Assembly: GCF_014202995.1 (NCBI RefSeq)
Contig: NZ_JACHIA010000009.1
Coordinates: 1 to 64,000 of the forward strand
Direction of reading: 5' to 3'
Length of the DNA: 64,000 nucleotides
Origin: Longimicrobium terrae
Lineage (GTDB): Bacteria > Gemmatimonadota > Gemmatimonadetes > Longimicrobiales > Longimicrobiaceae
In this document: positions 8,442 through 15,980 of the stretch, piece by piece
How the letters are laid out: each line of letters begins with the position of its first letter
Numbering within the stretch: position 1 is the stretch's first letter
Notes under the pieces: generated by a model
What the model saw: the letters and a program-made list of their open reading frames with translations, nothing else
Told to the model about the DNA's origin: nothing
The model's database searches: none
Made by a program: the position numbers and the translations under genes

Positions 8442-9620
8442 ATGAGCCTTTCCACCCAACCGTCCGCCGCGGCGAGCACCGCCGCCGCGCCGCTTCCCAC
8501 AGCGGACGGCATCCTTGAAGTTCTTCCCAGCGGCAGCGGGTTTCTGCGCACGTACGCCCACGGCTACCAGGCCGCGGACGGCGACGTGTTCGTTTCGCAG
8601 TCCGTCATCCGCAGGCTGGGGCTGCGCACGGGCGACCGCATCACCGGCACCACGGGCACGCCTCCCGGACGCGGCAAGAGCCCGCCGCTGGACGAGGTGA
8701 CGGCGGTGAACGGGCTGGACCCCGCCCGCGCCCGCAGCCGCGCCGAGTTCGGCTCGCTTCCCGCCTCGTACCCCGACGAGCGGCTCAAGCTGGAAATCGT
8801 GGAAGACGTCCCCGCCCGCTCCCGCCGCGACTTCACCAACCGCATCATCGACCTGATCGCGCCGCTGGGCAAAGGCCAGCGCGCCCTCATCGTGGCTCCG
8901 GCCAAGGCCGGCAAGACCACGGTGCTGCAGGCCATCATGCGCGGCGTGGCGGTGAACTATCCCGACGCGGCGCTCATGGTGCTGCTGGTGGACGAGCGGC
9001 CGGAAGAAGTCACCGAAATGCAGATGCTGGGGATCGGCGAGGTGATCGCCAGTTCCTTCGACTGCCCGGCGGAGCGCCACGTGGCGGTCGCCGAGATCGT
9101 GCTGGAGCACGGCCGCCGCCTGGTGGAAAGCGGGCGCGACGTGGTGATCGTGCTGGACTCGCTCACCCGCCTGGCGCGCGCCTACAACACCACCGAGCGC
9201 GGCACGGGCAAGCTGCTTTCCGGCGGCATCGACAGCGGCGCGCTGGAAAAGCCCAAGCGCTTCTTCGGCAGCGCGCGCAAGGTGCGCGGGGGCACGGGGT
9301 CGCTCACCATCATCGCCACGGCGCTCATCGACACGGGCAGCCGCGGCGACGAGGTGATCTTCGAGGAGTTCAAGGGCACGGGCAACAGCGAAATCGTGCT
9401 GGACCGCACCCTGGCCGACAAGCGCATCTATCCCGCCATCGACGTGGAGAAGAGCGCCACCCGCCGCGAGGAGATGCTGTTTCCGCCGGAGCAGATCGAC
9501 AAGATCCACCAACTCCGCCGCGCGCTGCACTCGCTTTCGCCCGAGGACGCCATTCAGTTGCTGATGAAGCAGATGGACGGCACCGCCAGCAACGACGAAC
9601 TGGTTTCGCGCCTGCGCTGA
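8442..9620 (+). CDS. rho: Transcription termination factor Rho
   Basis: About 392 residues, slightly shorter than E. coli Rho (419) because the N-terminal Rho-N helical subdomain is absent. The protein starts almost directly with the cold-shock-like RNA-binding domain (GILEVLPSGSGFLRT). The ATPase core is intact: Walker A APAKAGKTT at about residues 152-160, VLLVDERPEEVTEM, Walker B region DVVIVLDSLTRLARAYN, and the C-terminal RRALHSLSPEDAIQLL. It works as a homohexameric RNA helicase that ends transcription of untranslated RNA. A strong terminator hairpin follows at 9644-9675. Only a weak ribosome site precedes ATG 8442. The identification is certain. Confidence 0.97.
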   Translation: MSLSTQPSAAASTAAAPLPTADGILEVLPSGSGFLRTYAHGYQAADGDVFVSQSVIRRLGLRTGDRITGTTGTPPGRGKSPPLDEVTAVNGLDPARARSRAEFGSLPASYPDERLKLEIVEDVPARSRRDFTNRIIDLIAPLGKGQRALIVAPAKAGKTTVLQAIMRGVAVNYPDAALMVLLVDERPEEVTEMQMLGIGEVIASSFDCPAERHVAVAEIVLEHGRRLVESGRDVVIVLDSLTRLARAYNTTERGTGKLLSGGIDSGALEKPKRFFGSARKVRGGTGSLTIIATALIDTGSRGDEVIFEEFKGTGNSEIVLDRTLADKRIYPAIDVEKSATRREEMLFPPEQIDKIHQLRRALHSLSPEDAIQLLMKQMDGTASNDELVSRLR

Positions 9621-9643
9621 TCCGCGCGTGTGATGGATGACGA

Positions 9644-9679
9644 ACGGGGTCCGCGGCCATCGCCGCGGACCCCGTTTTC
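9644..9679 (+). terminator. Terminator after rho
   Basis: Thirteen-base-pair stem ACGGGGTCCGCGG / CCGCGGACCCCGT with a 6-nt loop, followed by TTTCG, 23 bp past the rho stop. Confidence 0.8.
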
Positions 9680-9740
9680 GTCGATGCCGGATAGAATGAT
9701 CGGCCCGAGGCGAAGGATGGACGTGCGTGGCGGGCTCCAG

Positions 9741-9804
9741 GGCGGCCCCCACCCGGGCCGGCACCACCGGCCCACCCTCCCCCGAAAAAGACCGGGGGAG
9801 GGTT
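9741..9804 (-). repeat. Dispersed repeat R1, copy 2
   Basis: Reverse-complement copy of the R1 unit at 140-206, with the same hairpin arms (CCCTCCCCC / GGGGGAGGG) and the same CCCGGGTGGGGGCCGCC tail. Confidence 0.85.
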
Positions 9805-9862
9805 GAGGCGGTCTGATCGTTCAGCGCGTGCCGGAGATTGCCCAGCGTGAGCGGATGCCGTT

Positions 9863-9938
9863 GAGCGAATGAATCCGCCGCTAAAACAGCGGGAACCCCC
9901 GACACGGCGCTATTCGCGCGCCGTTCGGGGCTTCAACC
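9863..9938 (-). repeat. Dispersed repeat R3, copy 1
   Basis: Read on the minus strand it begins GTTGAAGCCCCGAACGG and ends with AGCGGCGGATTCATTCGCTC. The same unit occurs at 26186-26260, 26511-26576, 60635-60708 and 62639-62714. Here it sits directly beside an R2 copy. Confidence 0.8.
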
Positions 9939-9980
9939 GCATAAAGCTACGCGATCCACACCGCAATCCGTCGCGGCACT

Positions 9981-10126
9981 GAGGTCTCCCTTTCTCCCGC
10001 GGAGCGGGGGAGAGGGCCGGGGAGAGGGGGCCTCTCCGGCCGCGCGGCACCATCCGAAGCACACCAGACCCGTAGTTCTCCCCTCTCCGTGCGGCTGTTT
10101 GCACGGGGAGGGGCCGGGGGAGGGGC
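9981..10126 (+). repeat. Dispersed repeat R2, copy 1
   Basis: About 146 bp. One end reads GAGGTCTCCCTTTCTCCCGC and the other TTTGCACGGGGAGGGGCCGG, with a more variable middle. Full copies in the opposite orientation lie at 26323-26466 and 60447-60592, and a partial copy at 49147-49200. The conserved ends with a variable centre suggest a folded RNA or DNA unit rather than a coding sequence. Confidence 0.8.
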
Positions 10127-10286
10127 CTGCGAGGCCGGGTACGCACACCGGAATCCGTCGTCCGCTCCAGTCCGCCGTTGCCGTGTGCTCCCTCTCCCAC
10201 ATCCGTTCGTGGGAGAGGGTCGTCGCGCGCAGCGCGCGGGGTGAGGGCCCCAGCCGCGGACGCGCACCCATCCGTTGATCACGAAG

Positions 10287-10324
10287 AAAAAAGCCCCGGA
10301 CGGCGCCGTCGCCGTCCGGGGCTT
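10287..10324 (-). terminator. Terminator of the SOD-like operon
   Basis: Stem AAGCCCCGGACGGC (10291-10304) pairs with GCCGTCCGGGGCTT (10311-10324). On the minus strand it is followed by a run of six T (10287-10292), a classical Rho-independent terminator about 55 bp after the second SOD-like gene. Confidence 0.9.
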
Positions 10325-10377
10325 CCACACTTCACAGGGCGACGCTCGATCCGAGCCGGCTCACCCCGATCGCGCCC

Positions 10378-10911
10378 TCAATCCTCCGGCGTAATCACCC
10401 CGCAGGCGATGCGCGCGCCGGAATTGCCGGACGGATCCGTCTTCAGGTCGTCCGCCGCGGCGTGCACCACCAGCGCGGTGCCGCGCGCGCGCCGCAGCGA
10501 GTTGGCGCGCTTGCCCGCCAGCACGGTTCCGCCCGCCACGCCCGTCAGAAATCCCTGCTGGTTGGCGTCCACCACTAGGTTGGGCAGGTCGCCCGCGTGC
10601 GGGCCGGTGGGGTTCTCCGCCCCGTGCTGCTTGGTCGCGGGGTTGAAGTGCCCGCCGGCGGAGGTGAAGTCCGGCCCGTCGCAGCGACCCGTCTCGTGCA
10701 GGTGCACGCCGTGCGTCCCCGCGGGAAGGCCGTTTATGGAAAGCGCCACCTGCACGCCCTCCGTCCCCGGCCGCAGCAGCGCCGTTCCCACGTTGCGCCC
10801 CGCCGCGTCACGCAGGGCCACGGTGCGGTACGCCTGCCCCGCCCCGCCGCCCATCATGGCGCAGCCGGACAGCGCCAGCAGAGCGAGCGCGCCGGCCGCG
10901 CCACGCATCAT
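10378..10911 (-). CDS. Cu/Zn superoxide dismutase-like lipoprotein (downstream copy)
   Basis: About 177 residues starting at ATG 10911, which overlaps the stop of the preceding gene as ATGA, so translation is probably coupled. A lipoprotein signal (ALLALSGCAMM) leads into a SodC-type domain: GTHGVHLHETGRC carries the copper-ligand histidines and the first disulfide cysteine, AGGHFNP and KQHGAENPTGPHAGD follow with further metal-ligand histidines, then VVHAAADDLKTDPSGNSGARIACGVI with the last copper histidine and second cysteine. SodC enzymes dismutate superoxide in the periplasm. It is clearly a paralogue of the gene just upstream. Activity is likely but not proven. Confidence 0.9.
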   Translation of the reverse strand: MMRGAAGALALLALSGCAMMGGGAGQAYRTVALRDAAGRNVGTALLRPGTEGVQVALSINGLPAGTHGVHLHETGRCDGPDFTSAGGHFNPATKQHGAENPTGPHAGDLPNLVVDANQQGFLTGVAGGTVLAGKRANSLRRARGTALVVHAAADDLKTDPSGNSGARIACGVITPED

Positions 10912-11489
10912 CGCGCGTCCCGCGGCGCCGCCGTGCCCGCCGCCCGCGCCTGCGCCGCCGGAGCCGCCAGCACCGCGCACGCGATGCGCGCGCCCGAGTT
11001 GCCGCTGGGGTCCGTCACCAGGTCGTCCGCGCTGGCGTGAACCACCAGCGAGGTGCCGTCCGCGTCAAACAGCGGCCCCGCTCCCGGAACGCCGCGCGCC
11101 AGAATGGTGGCGCTCACCTGCCCCGTGCCGCCCGCCGAAACCGTCATGTTGGGCATGTCACCCAGGTGCGGGCCGGCCGGGTTGCGCGGGCCGTGCTGGC
11201 GCATGGCCGGGTTCAGGTGCGGGCCGGCGGTGGTGAAGTCCGGCGCGTCGCAGCGTCCCGTGGTGTGCAGGTGCGTGCCGTGCGTTCCCGCGGGCAGGCT
11301 GGTGCCCTGCACGGCCACGCGCGTGCTGTCGCCCACGTAAGTGAGCGTCACGGAACCCACCTGCGCCCCCTGCGCGTTGTACAGCGGCGCGGTGAACGCG
11401 CGCGGCGGCACGGGTCCCGTCTCCGGCGCGGGTCCGCACGCGCCCAAGCCGAGCACGGCCGCCACCGCCACAAAGCTGATCCTCTTCAT
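10908..11489 (-). CDS. Cu/Zn superoxide dismutase-like lipoprotein (upstream copy)
   Basis: About 193 residues. ATG 11489 has GGAGGACGAGGG just upstream and begins a lipoprotein signal (VAAVLGLGACGPAP). The SodC features are present: GTHGTHLHTTGRC, AGPHLNP, RQHGPRNPAGPHLGD and VVHASADDLVTDPSGNSGARIACAV. A short Ala/Arg-rich tail follows. It forms a two-gene operon with its paralogue at 10378, ended by the terminator at 10287-10324. The promoter must lie in 11490-11656, the same gap that holds the BlaI-type operators of the divergent M56 gene, so cross-regulation is possible but unproven. Confidence 0.9.
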   Translation of the reverse strand: MKRISFVAVAAVLGLGACGPAPETGPVPPRAFTAPLYNAQGAQVGSVTLTYVGDSTRVAVQGTSLPAGTHGTHLHTTGRCDAPDFTTAGPHLNPAMRQHGPRNPAGPHLGDMPNMTVSAGGTGQVSATILARGVPGAGPLFDADGTSLVVHASADDLVTDPSGNSGARIACAVLAAPAAQARAAGTAAPRDAR

Positions 11490-11594
11490 CCCTCGTCCTC
11501 CACCCGGTGTCATTGGTCGTCTGCCGCCGCGATCGGCGCGGGGGCACAGGCCAGCAAGGATCGTGCGTCCCGTCAGAATCGCCGCTCATCTCAT

Positions 11595-11658
11595 CTACTA
11601 AAAAAATAGTTGACATTCGGAATCACGCGGATTACCATCTACTACGCATCTAGTAGAT
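11595..11658 (+). promoter_or_regulatory. Promoter with two BlaI/MecI-type operators, first M56 gene
   Basis: The -35 box TTGACA (11610-11615) is 17 bp from the -10 box TACCAT (11633-11638). Two dyads with TACTA/TAGTA cores flank the promoter. The upstream one, CTACTA-N6-TAGTTG (11595-11612), overlaps the -35. The downstream one, ATCTACTA-N6-TAGTAGAT (11637-11658), is a perfect 8-bp dyad overlapping the end of the -10 and the start of the transcript. Known BlaI/MecI operators share the core TACA/TGTA; this TACTA/TAGTA version is a variant. The same arrangement recurs at 13769-13832. Confidence 0.85.
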
Positions 11659-11770
11659 GCGCGCCGTGCACACTCCGTGGCGGGATCCGCGGGCATGTGC
11701 ACGGGCGTGGATCGATGCGGAGAAACGAGCCGCGCGGTGTCGCGGAGTACCGCCCCAGGGAGGCCGGGTG

Positions 11771-13717
11771 ATGATCATGTGGATGGCGTTCTGTCTGGCT
11801 GTGGGCGCGCTGCTGTGCGCCGGTGCGACCGCGCTGGAAGCGGCGCTGCGGGCGCTCCGCCTGCCCGCGCGCGGGGTGTGGATCGCGGCGCTGGCGCTTT
11901 CCGTCGCGATCCCGGCCGCGGCGCGGTGGGTTCGCACGCCCCCAGCGCCCAGAACCGTCAGCGTGATCGATCTCGGGGGTTCTCCCACGACGGATCTGAC
12001 CGCCACGGTCAGCGCCGAGCCGCCCGCGCGCCCCACGCCCGTGGAAGCGCCCCCATCCGGAATCCCCGAGCAGAAGACCGGCGCCGAGGTGTGGGACGCG
12101 TGGCTGGGGACAGGGTGGATTGTGCTCTGCGCGTTGGCCGGCGCGTGGTGGGCGGCCGCTTGGGTGCTGCTGGCCATGCGGCGCCGCGCGTGGCGGGAAG
12201 CGGTCGTCGACGGCGTATCCGTCCTGGTCTCGCCGTCCACCGGCCCCGCCGTGGTGGGGCTGCTCCGCGGACGCATCGTGCTTCCCGAGTGGGTCGCCGC
12301 CGAGGCGGACGAGGGAGCACGCGCGCTCCTGCTGCGCCACGAGGCCGAGCACCTGCGCGCGGGCGATCCGCGGCTGCTCGCGGTCGGGTTTCTGTGCGCG
12401 GCGCTGATGCCGTGGAACCCCGCCCTGTGGTGGCAGCTGCGGCGCCTGCGGCTGGCCATGGAGGTGGATTGCGACGCGCGCGTGCTGGCGCGCGGCGCGG
12501 ACGTGCGCGCGTACGGCGCGCTGCTGCTGGACGTGGGACGGCGGGGCGGATCAGGCCGGCTGCTGCCAGTGGCGTTTTCTCACCCGCGAAGCTTTCTGGA
12601 ACGGAGAATCCGCATGATGACACAACCCGCGCTTCCCCGGCGGCGCCGCGCGCTGGCGGCCCTGGCCGTGGCCGCACTGGTGGCCGTGGGAGGGATGCGC
12701 ATGGTTCCGCTTCCCGAACTCCCCACCACCGCCCGGCGCATTCTGGCCGATACCACCCAGCCGCGCCTGCTGAACGCGGAAGACGTCACCCGCGCGATCG
12801 GGGAGCACTATCCGCCGCTGCTGCGGGACGCGGGGATCACGGGCCAGGTGACGGTGCGGCTGTGGGTGGGCGCGGACGGATCCGCCACCCTGCGGGGCGT
12901 GGACGACGCCACCGACCCGCGTTTCATCGAGCCGGCCACCCGGGCCATGGAGGGCGCGCGCTTTCAGCCGGCGCGGACGGGCGGAATCGCCATCGGATCC
13001 ACGCTGCTGCTTCCGCTGCGGTTCCGGCCGGGGCGCGCGCTGGTGGGGCCGCCGCGCGACACCGTGCAGCCCGTGCCGGCGAGCGGGCCCGGGTTTCTGC
13101 GCGCCATCCAGCAGCACTACCCGCCCCTGCTGCGCGACGCGGGTGTCAGCGGCGGCGCGGCCCTCAGCGTGCGCGTGGACGCCGCGGGCGCGCCCACCGT
13201 ACTGCGCGTGGAGATGGCGTCCGACGACCGCTTCCGCGACCCGTCCATCCGCGTGGTCCGCGGGACTCGCTTCCGCCCGGCGCGGGTGGATGGCCGGGCG
13301 GTGGAGTACACCATGGTCATCCCCATCGTCTTCGAGGCCCCGGGAACCGGCCCGTCCGACGACGCCGGCCGGGAGCCCACGGCGGCCGAACGCCGCGCCA
13401 TGGAGCAGGCCGGGGTGGAGTACGAGCGCAGGGACACGGCGATTCACGAAGCCCTGCGCGCCCGCCACCCCGACATTCTGCGGCGCGGATCTCCCCCGGG
13501 GCAGTACGTCTACTTTCTGGCGGATGAGCAGGGACGCATCCTCGCCAGCGGCACCGGCCTCATGGGCAGGGAACCGTGGAGCAACGACCAGTTGCTGACG
13601 GAGATGCGCCGGCTGCATCCGGACCGCTTCATCGTCGGGGTGCAGTCCTACAAGGGTTATCAGTTGGGCCCCCAGCGCAGGGTGCGGGCGAACCTCGCGT
13701 GGGTGACGGTGCGGTAG
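11771..13717 (+). CDS. M56 family membrane metallopeptidase sensor with two TonB-C-like domains (no adjacent blaI)
   Basis: About 648 residues. ATG 11771 follows GGGAGG (11759-11764); the frame extends back to ATG 11657, but only the later start gives the hydrophobic N-terminus shared with the second M56 protein. Membrane helices lie near residues 2-22, 34-52, 112-135 and 215-232, then 293-312. The cytoplasmic zinc site HEAEH is at 190-194, inside LLLRHEAEHLRAGDPRLL, typical of BlaR1/MecR1 proteases. After the last helix come two TonB C-terminal-like repeats (about 334-420 and 440-525, both with HYPPLLRDAG) and a final domain (about 545-648) also found in the second M56 protein. In BlaR1 the extracellular sensor is a penicillin-binding domain; that is absent, so the signal is unknown. 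No blaI gene lies upstream, unlike at 13846. Confidence 0.85.
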   Translation: MIMWMAFCLAVGALLCAGATALEAALRALRLPARGVWIAALALSVAIPAAARWVRTPPAPRTVSVIDLGGSPTTDLTATVSAEPPARPTPVEAPPSGIPEQKTGAEVWDAWLGTGWIVLCALAGAWWAAAWVLLAMRRRAWREAVVDGVSVLVSPSTGPAVVGLLRGRIVLPEWVAAEADEGARALLLRHEAEHLRAGDPRLLAVGFLCAALMPWNPALWWQLRRLRLAMEVDCDARVLARGADVRAYGALLLDVGRRGGSGRLLPVAFSHPRSFLERRIRMMTQPALPRRRRALAALAVAALVAVGGMRMVPLPELPTTARRILADTTQPRLLNAEDVTRAIGEHYPPLLRDAGITGQVTVRLWVGADGSATLRGVDDATDPRFIEPATRAMEGARFQPARTGGIAIGSTLLLPLRFRPGRALVGPPRDTVQPVPASGPGFLRAIQQHYPPLLRDAGVSGGAALSVRVDAAGAPTVLRVEMASDDRFRDPSIRVVRGTRFRPARVDGRAVEYTMVIPIVFEAPGTGPSDDAGREPTAAERRAMEQAGVEYERRDTAIHEALRARHPDILRRGSPPGQYVYFLADEQGRILASGTGLMGREPWSNDQLLTEMRRLHPDRFIVGVQSYKGYQLGPQRRVRANLAWVTVR

Positions 13718-13768
13718 ACGGTGGATCACAGGTGGTGAACCATCACCGGACAGCACCATTCCGTCGAT

Positions 13769-13832
13769 CTACTAAAAATATAGTTGACAACGGGCGGACG
13801 ATCGGATATCATCTACTACGACTCTAGTAGAA
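13769..13832 (+). promoter_or_regulatory. Promoter with two BlaI/MecI-type operators, blaI-M56 operon
   Basis: TTGACA (13784-13789), a 17-bp spacer and TATCAT (13807-13812) form a near-consensus housekeeping promoter. Operator 1, CTACTA-N6-TAGTTG (13769-13786), overlaps the -35. Operator 2, ATCTACTA-N6-TAGTAGAA (13811-13832), starts in the -10. Both half-sites and all spacings equal those at 11595-11658. This is the expected autoregulation site of the repressor encoded just downstream. Confidence 0.88.
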
Positions 13833-13845
13833 AGAAGCGCAACGG

Positions 13846-14220
13846 ATGGAAATCAGCTTTACGGACCGCGAGCTGGACGTGATGGGCGTGCTGTGGGACC
13901 GCGGCGGCGCCACCGTCGCGGAAGTGCGCGAGCGGCTGAACGACGACCTGGCCTACACCACGGTGCTCACCGTTCTGCGCACTCTGCAGGAAAAGGGGTA
14001 CGTGGGCCACACCGAAGCCGGCAAGGCGCACCGCTACCACCCTCTGGTGGAGCGCGGCGACGCCGGGGCGAGCGCCGTGGGGCGCATGCTGCGCAAGCTC
14101 TTCAAGAACTCGCCGGAGCTGCTGCTGACGCACCTGGTGTCGGACCGCGGCATGAGCGACCAGGAGCTTCGGCGGATGAAGGAGCTGCTGGACGACCGGC
14201 TCAAGGAGAACGGCGGATGA
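13846..14220 (+). CDS. BlaI/MecI/CopY family transcriptional repressor
   Basis: 124 residues, typical for the family. The N-terminal winged helix (FTDRELDVMGVLWDRGGAT, then LAYTTVLTVLRTLQEKGYV) matches BlaI/MecI DNA-binding domains. The C-terminal half (LLLTHLVSDRGMSDQELRRM) is the dimerisation helix region; in classical BlaI the activated BlaR1 pathway leads to cleavage between the two halves. It should repress its own promoter, and probably that of the first M56 gene, through the palindromes at 13769-13832 and 11595-11658. Its stop overlaps the ATG of the second M56 gene (ATGA), so repressor and sensor are translationally coupled. Confidence 0.95.
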   Translation: MEISFTDRELDVMGVLWDRGGATVAEVRERLNDDLAYTTVLTVLRTLQEKGYVGHTEAGKAHRYHPLVERGDAGASAVGRMLRKLFKNSPELLLTHLVSDRGMSDQELRRMKELLDDRLKENGG

Positions 14221-15959
14221 TGCTTCACTGGATGGGCTTCTGCCTGGCCGTGGGCGCGCTGCTCTGCGCCGGCGCCATGGCGCTGGAGGCCGCGCTGCGG
14301 ACGCTGCGCCTCCCCGCGCGGTGGGTGTGGTCGGCGGCGCTGGTGCTTTCGCTCGCCATTCCCGCCGCCTCCCGGTGGATGCCGCAAGCGCCGCAGCCCG
14401 TCGAAAACGCCGCCGCCGCCGATCAGCCCCCCGCATCCACGGAGACGGGCATCTCCATCCCGCTTCCCGCCGCGCGGGGGATGGACGTATCGGTGCTGAA
14501 CGCGCCGCTGCGGACGGGGTGGATGCTGGCCTCCGGCGCGGCCGCGCTCGCGTGGCTGGCCGCGTGGGCCGCGCTGGAACGCCGGCGCCGCGGGTGGAGC
14601 GCCGAGCGCGTGGACGGCGTGGACGTGCTGGTCTCGGAGCGTACGGGGCCGGCCGTGGTGGGACTGCTGCGCGGCCGCATCGTGGTGCCCGCCTGGGTGC
14701 TGCGCGACACGGACGCCGATGCGCGCGCGCTGCTGCTGGAGCACGAGGCCGAGCACCTGCGCGCGGGCGATCCGCGGCTGCTGGCCCTGGCACTCGTGTG
14801 CGTGACGCTGATGCCGTGGAGCCCCGCTGCCTGGTGGCAGCTGCGGCGGCTGCGGCTGGCGATGGAAGTGGACTGTGACTCCCGCGTGCTGGCCCGCCGC
14901 GCAGACGTGCGCGGCTACGGCACGCTGCTACTGGAGGTGGGGCGCCGCGCGGCACAAGGCCGCCTGCCCACCCTTGCCTTCAGCGAACCTGCCTCATTCC
15001 TGGAACGGAGAATCCGCATGATGACGACCCCGCCCGCCCGCGCGCCGCTCCCCCGCGCCGCCGCCCTGTGTGCCCTTTCCCTCGCGCTGCTGGCCGCCGC
15101 CTGCGAGGCGCCCGGCCCCGTGAACCCGTCGCCCGCGTCGCGCGACCGCGTCTTCTCGTCGTCCGGCGGGGGCGCCGCGCAGGCCTCGCTCACCCCGCGC
15201 GAAGCCATGCAGCGCTACTACCCCGAGGTCATCGCCCGCGGCCCGGGCAGTCAGGACCAGTTCGTCTTCGTCATCGGCGCGGACGGCGCCGTGCAGGAGC
15301 ACCGCCGCGCGGCCACCACGCGCGGCCCGGGCGGACAGGTGCAGGTGAGCGGGCTGGACGAGCTCCAGGCCAGCGCCAACCTCATCGCCTCCGTGGACGT
15401 CATGAAGATGACGGAGGGCCAGATGGGCCCCGGCGCGCTCAACATCATCTGGGTCCAGATGAAGGGCGAAGGCGAAGCGGTCGCGGCCGCGCCCGCCGGC
15501 GGGGCCAGCCGGGTGGAGTTCCGCGTCACCGAAACCGTGCCCACCGCGGCGGGAAGCGCTTCCAACATCACCATCCGCCGCACGGACGCGGCGCAGTCCG
15601 CCTCCCCCGCGGACGCACGGGCCACGGAGGTCACCATCCGCGCCACCGGGACCGGCGAAGCGCGTGCCACGTCCAGCTTTACCTCCGGCGCCGGCACCGC
15701 GCAGCAGGTGGACGCGGGCGCCGTGCGCGCCGCGGTTCAGCAGCACATGCCGGGCGTGGCGGCAAACGGCACCACGTCGGAGTACGTCTGGTTCGTGGCC
15801 AACGCGGCCGGCCAGGTGGTGTCGTTCGGCGAAACGACCTCGGGAATGAACGGCGCCATCAACCCCGACAACATCGCCAGCGTGCAGGTGTTCAAGGGCG
15901 AGTCGATGACCATCAACGGGCACGAGGTCCCGGTGATCTGGGCGGTCAGCAAGAACTGA
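14217..15959 (+). CDS. M56 family membrane metallopeptidase sensor paired with BlaI
   Basis: About 580 residues, start overlapping the blaI stop. The N-terminal ~280 residues closely resemble the first M56 protein (WMGFCLAVGALLCAGAMALE, GPAVVGLLRGRIV) with the zinc motif HEAEH at 176-180 and SFLERRIRMM before the last helix (about 281-298), whose end, LLAAACEAPG, resembles a lipobox. Outside the membrane it lacks TonB-like repeats and carries two copies of the domain found at the end of the first M56 protein, at about 325-417 and 497-580. Each has a conserved pattern: hydrophobic start, P, YVWFV-like strand, G, and a closing SVQVFKG and VIWAV. There is no penicillin-binding sensor domain. By analogy with BlaR1 it would trigger loss of BlaI repression on sensing a periplasmic signal. 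Confidence 0.87.
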   Translation: MMLHWMGFCLAVGALLCAGAMALEAALRTLRLPARWVWSAALVLSLAIPAASRWMPQAPQPVENAAAADQPPASTETGISIPLPAARGMDVSVLNAPLRTGWMLASGAAALAWLAAWAALERRRRGWSAERVDGVDVLVSERTGPAVVGLLRGRIVVPAWVLRDTDADARALLLEHEAEHLRAGDPRLLALALVCVTLMPWSPAAWWQLRRLRLAMEVDCDSRVLARRADVRGYGTLLLEVGRRAAQGRLPTLAFSEPASFLERRIRMMTTPPARAPLPRAAALCALSLALLAAACEAPGPVNPSPASRDRVFSSSGGGAAQASLTPREAMQRYYPEVIARGPGSQDQFVFVIGADGAVQEHRRAATTRGPGGQVQVSGLDELQASANLIASVDVMKMTEGQMGPGALNIIWVQMKGEGEAVAAAPAGGASRVEFRVTETVPTAAGSASNITIRRTDAAQSASPADARATEVTIRATGTGEARATSSFTSGAGTAQQVDAGAVRAAVQQHMPGVAANGTTSEYVWFVANAAGQVVSFGETTSGMNGAINPDNIASVQVFKGESMTINGHEVPVIWAVSKN

Positions 15960-15980
15960 TATGACGCTGGCGGATGGATG

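Larger units (their letters stand above)
9621..10377. other. 757-bp gap filled by terminators and repeats R1, R3 and R2
   Basis: Between rho and the SOD-like genes I find the rho terminator, R1, R3 and R2 copies and the terminator of the SOD operon. A further CTCCCACATC/GATGTGGGAG-type hairpin-like stretch lies near 10190-10220. I see no gene. Confidence 0.7.

Noticed and set aside
11657-11770. A decayed blaI gene ahead of the first M56 gene
   Set aside because: The 110-bp leader shows no recognisable remnant of the BlaI coding sequence; absence is by sequence reading only.
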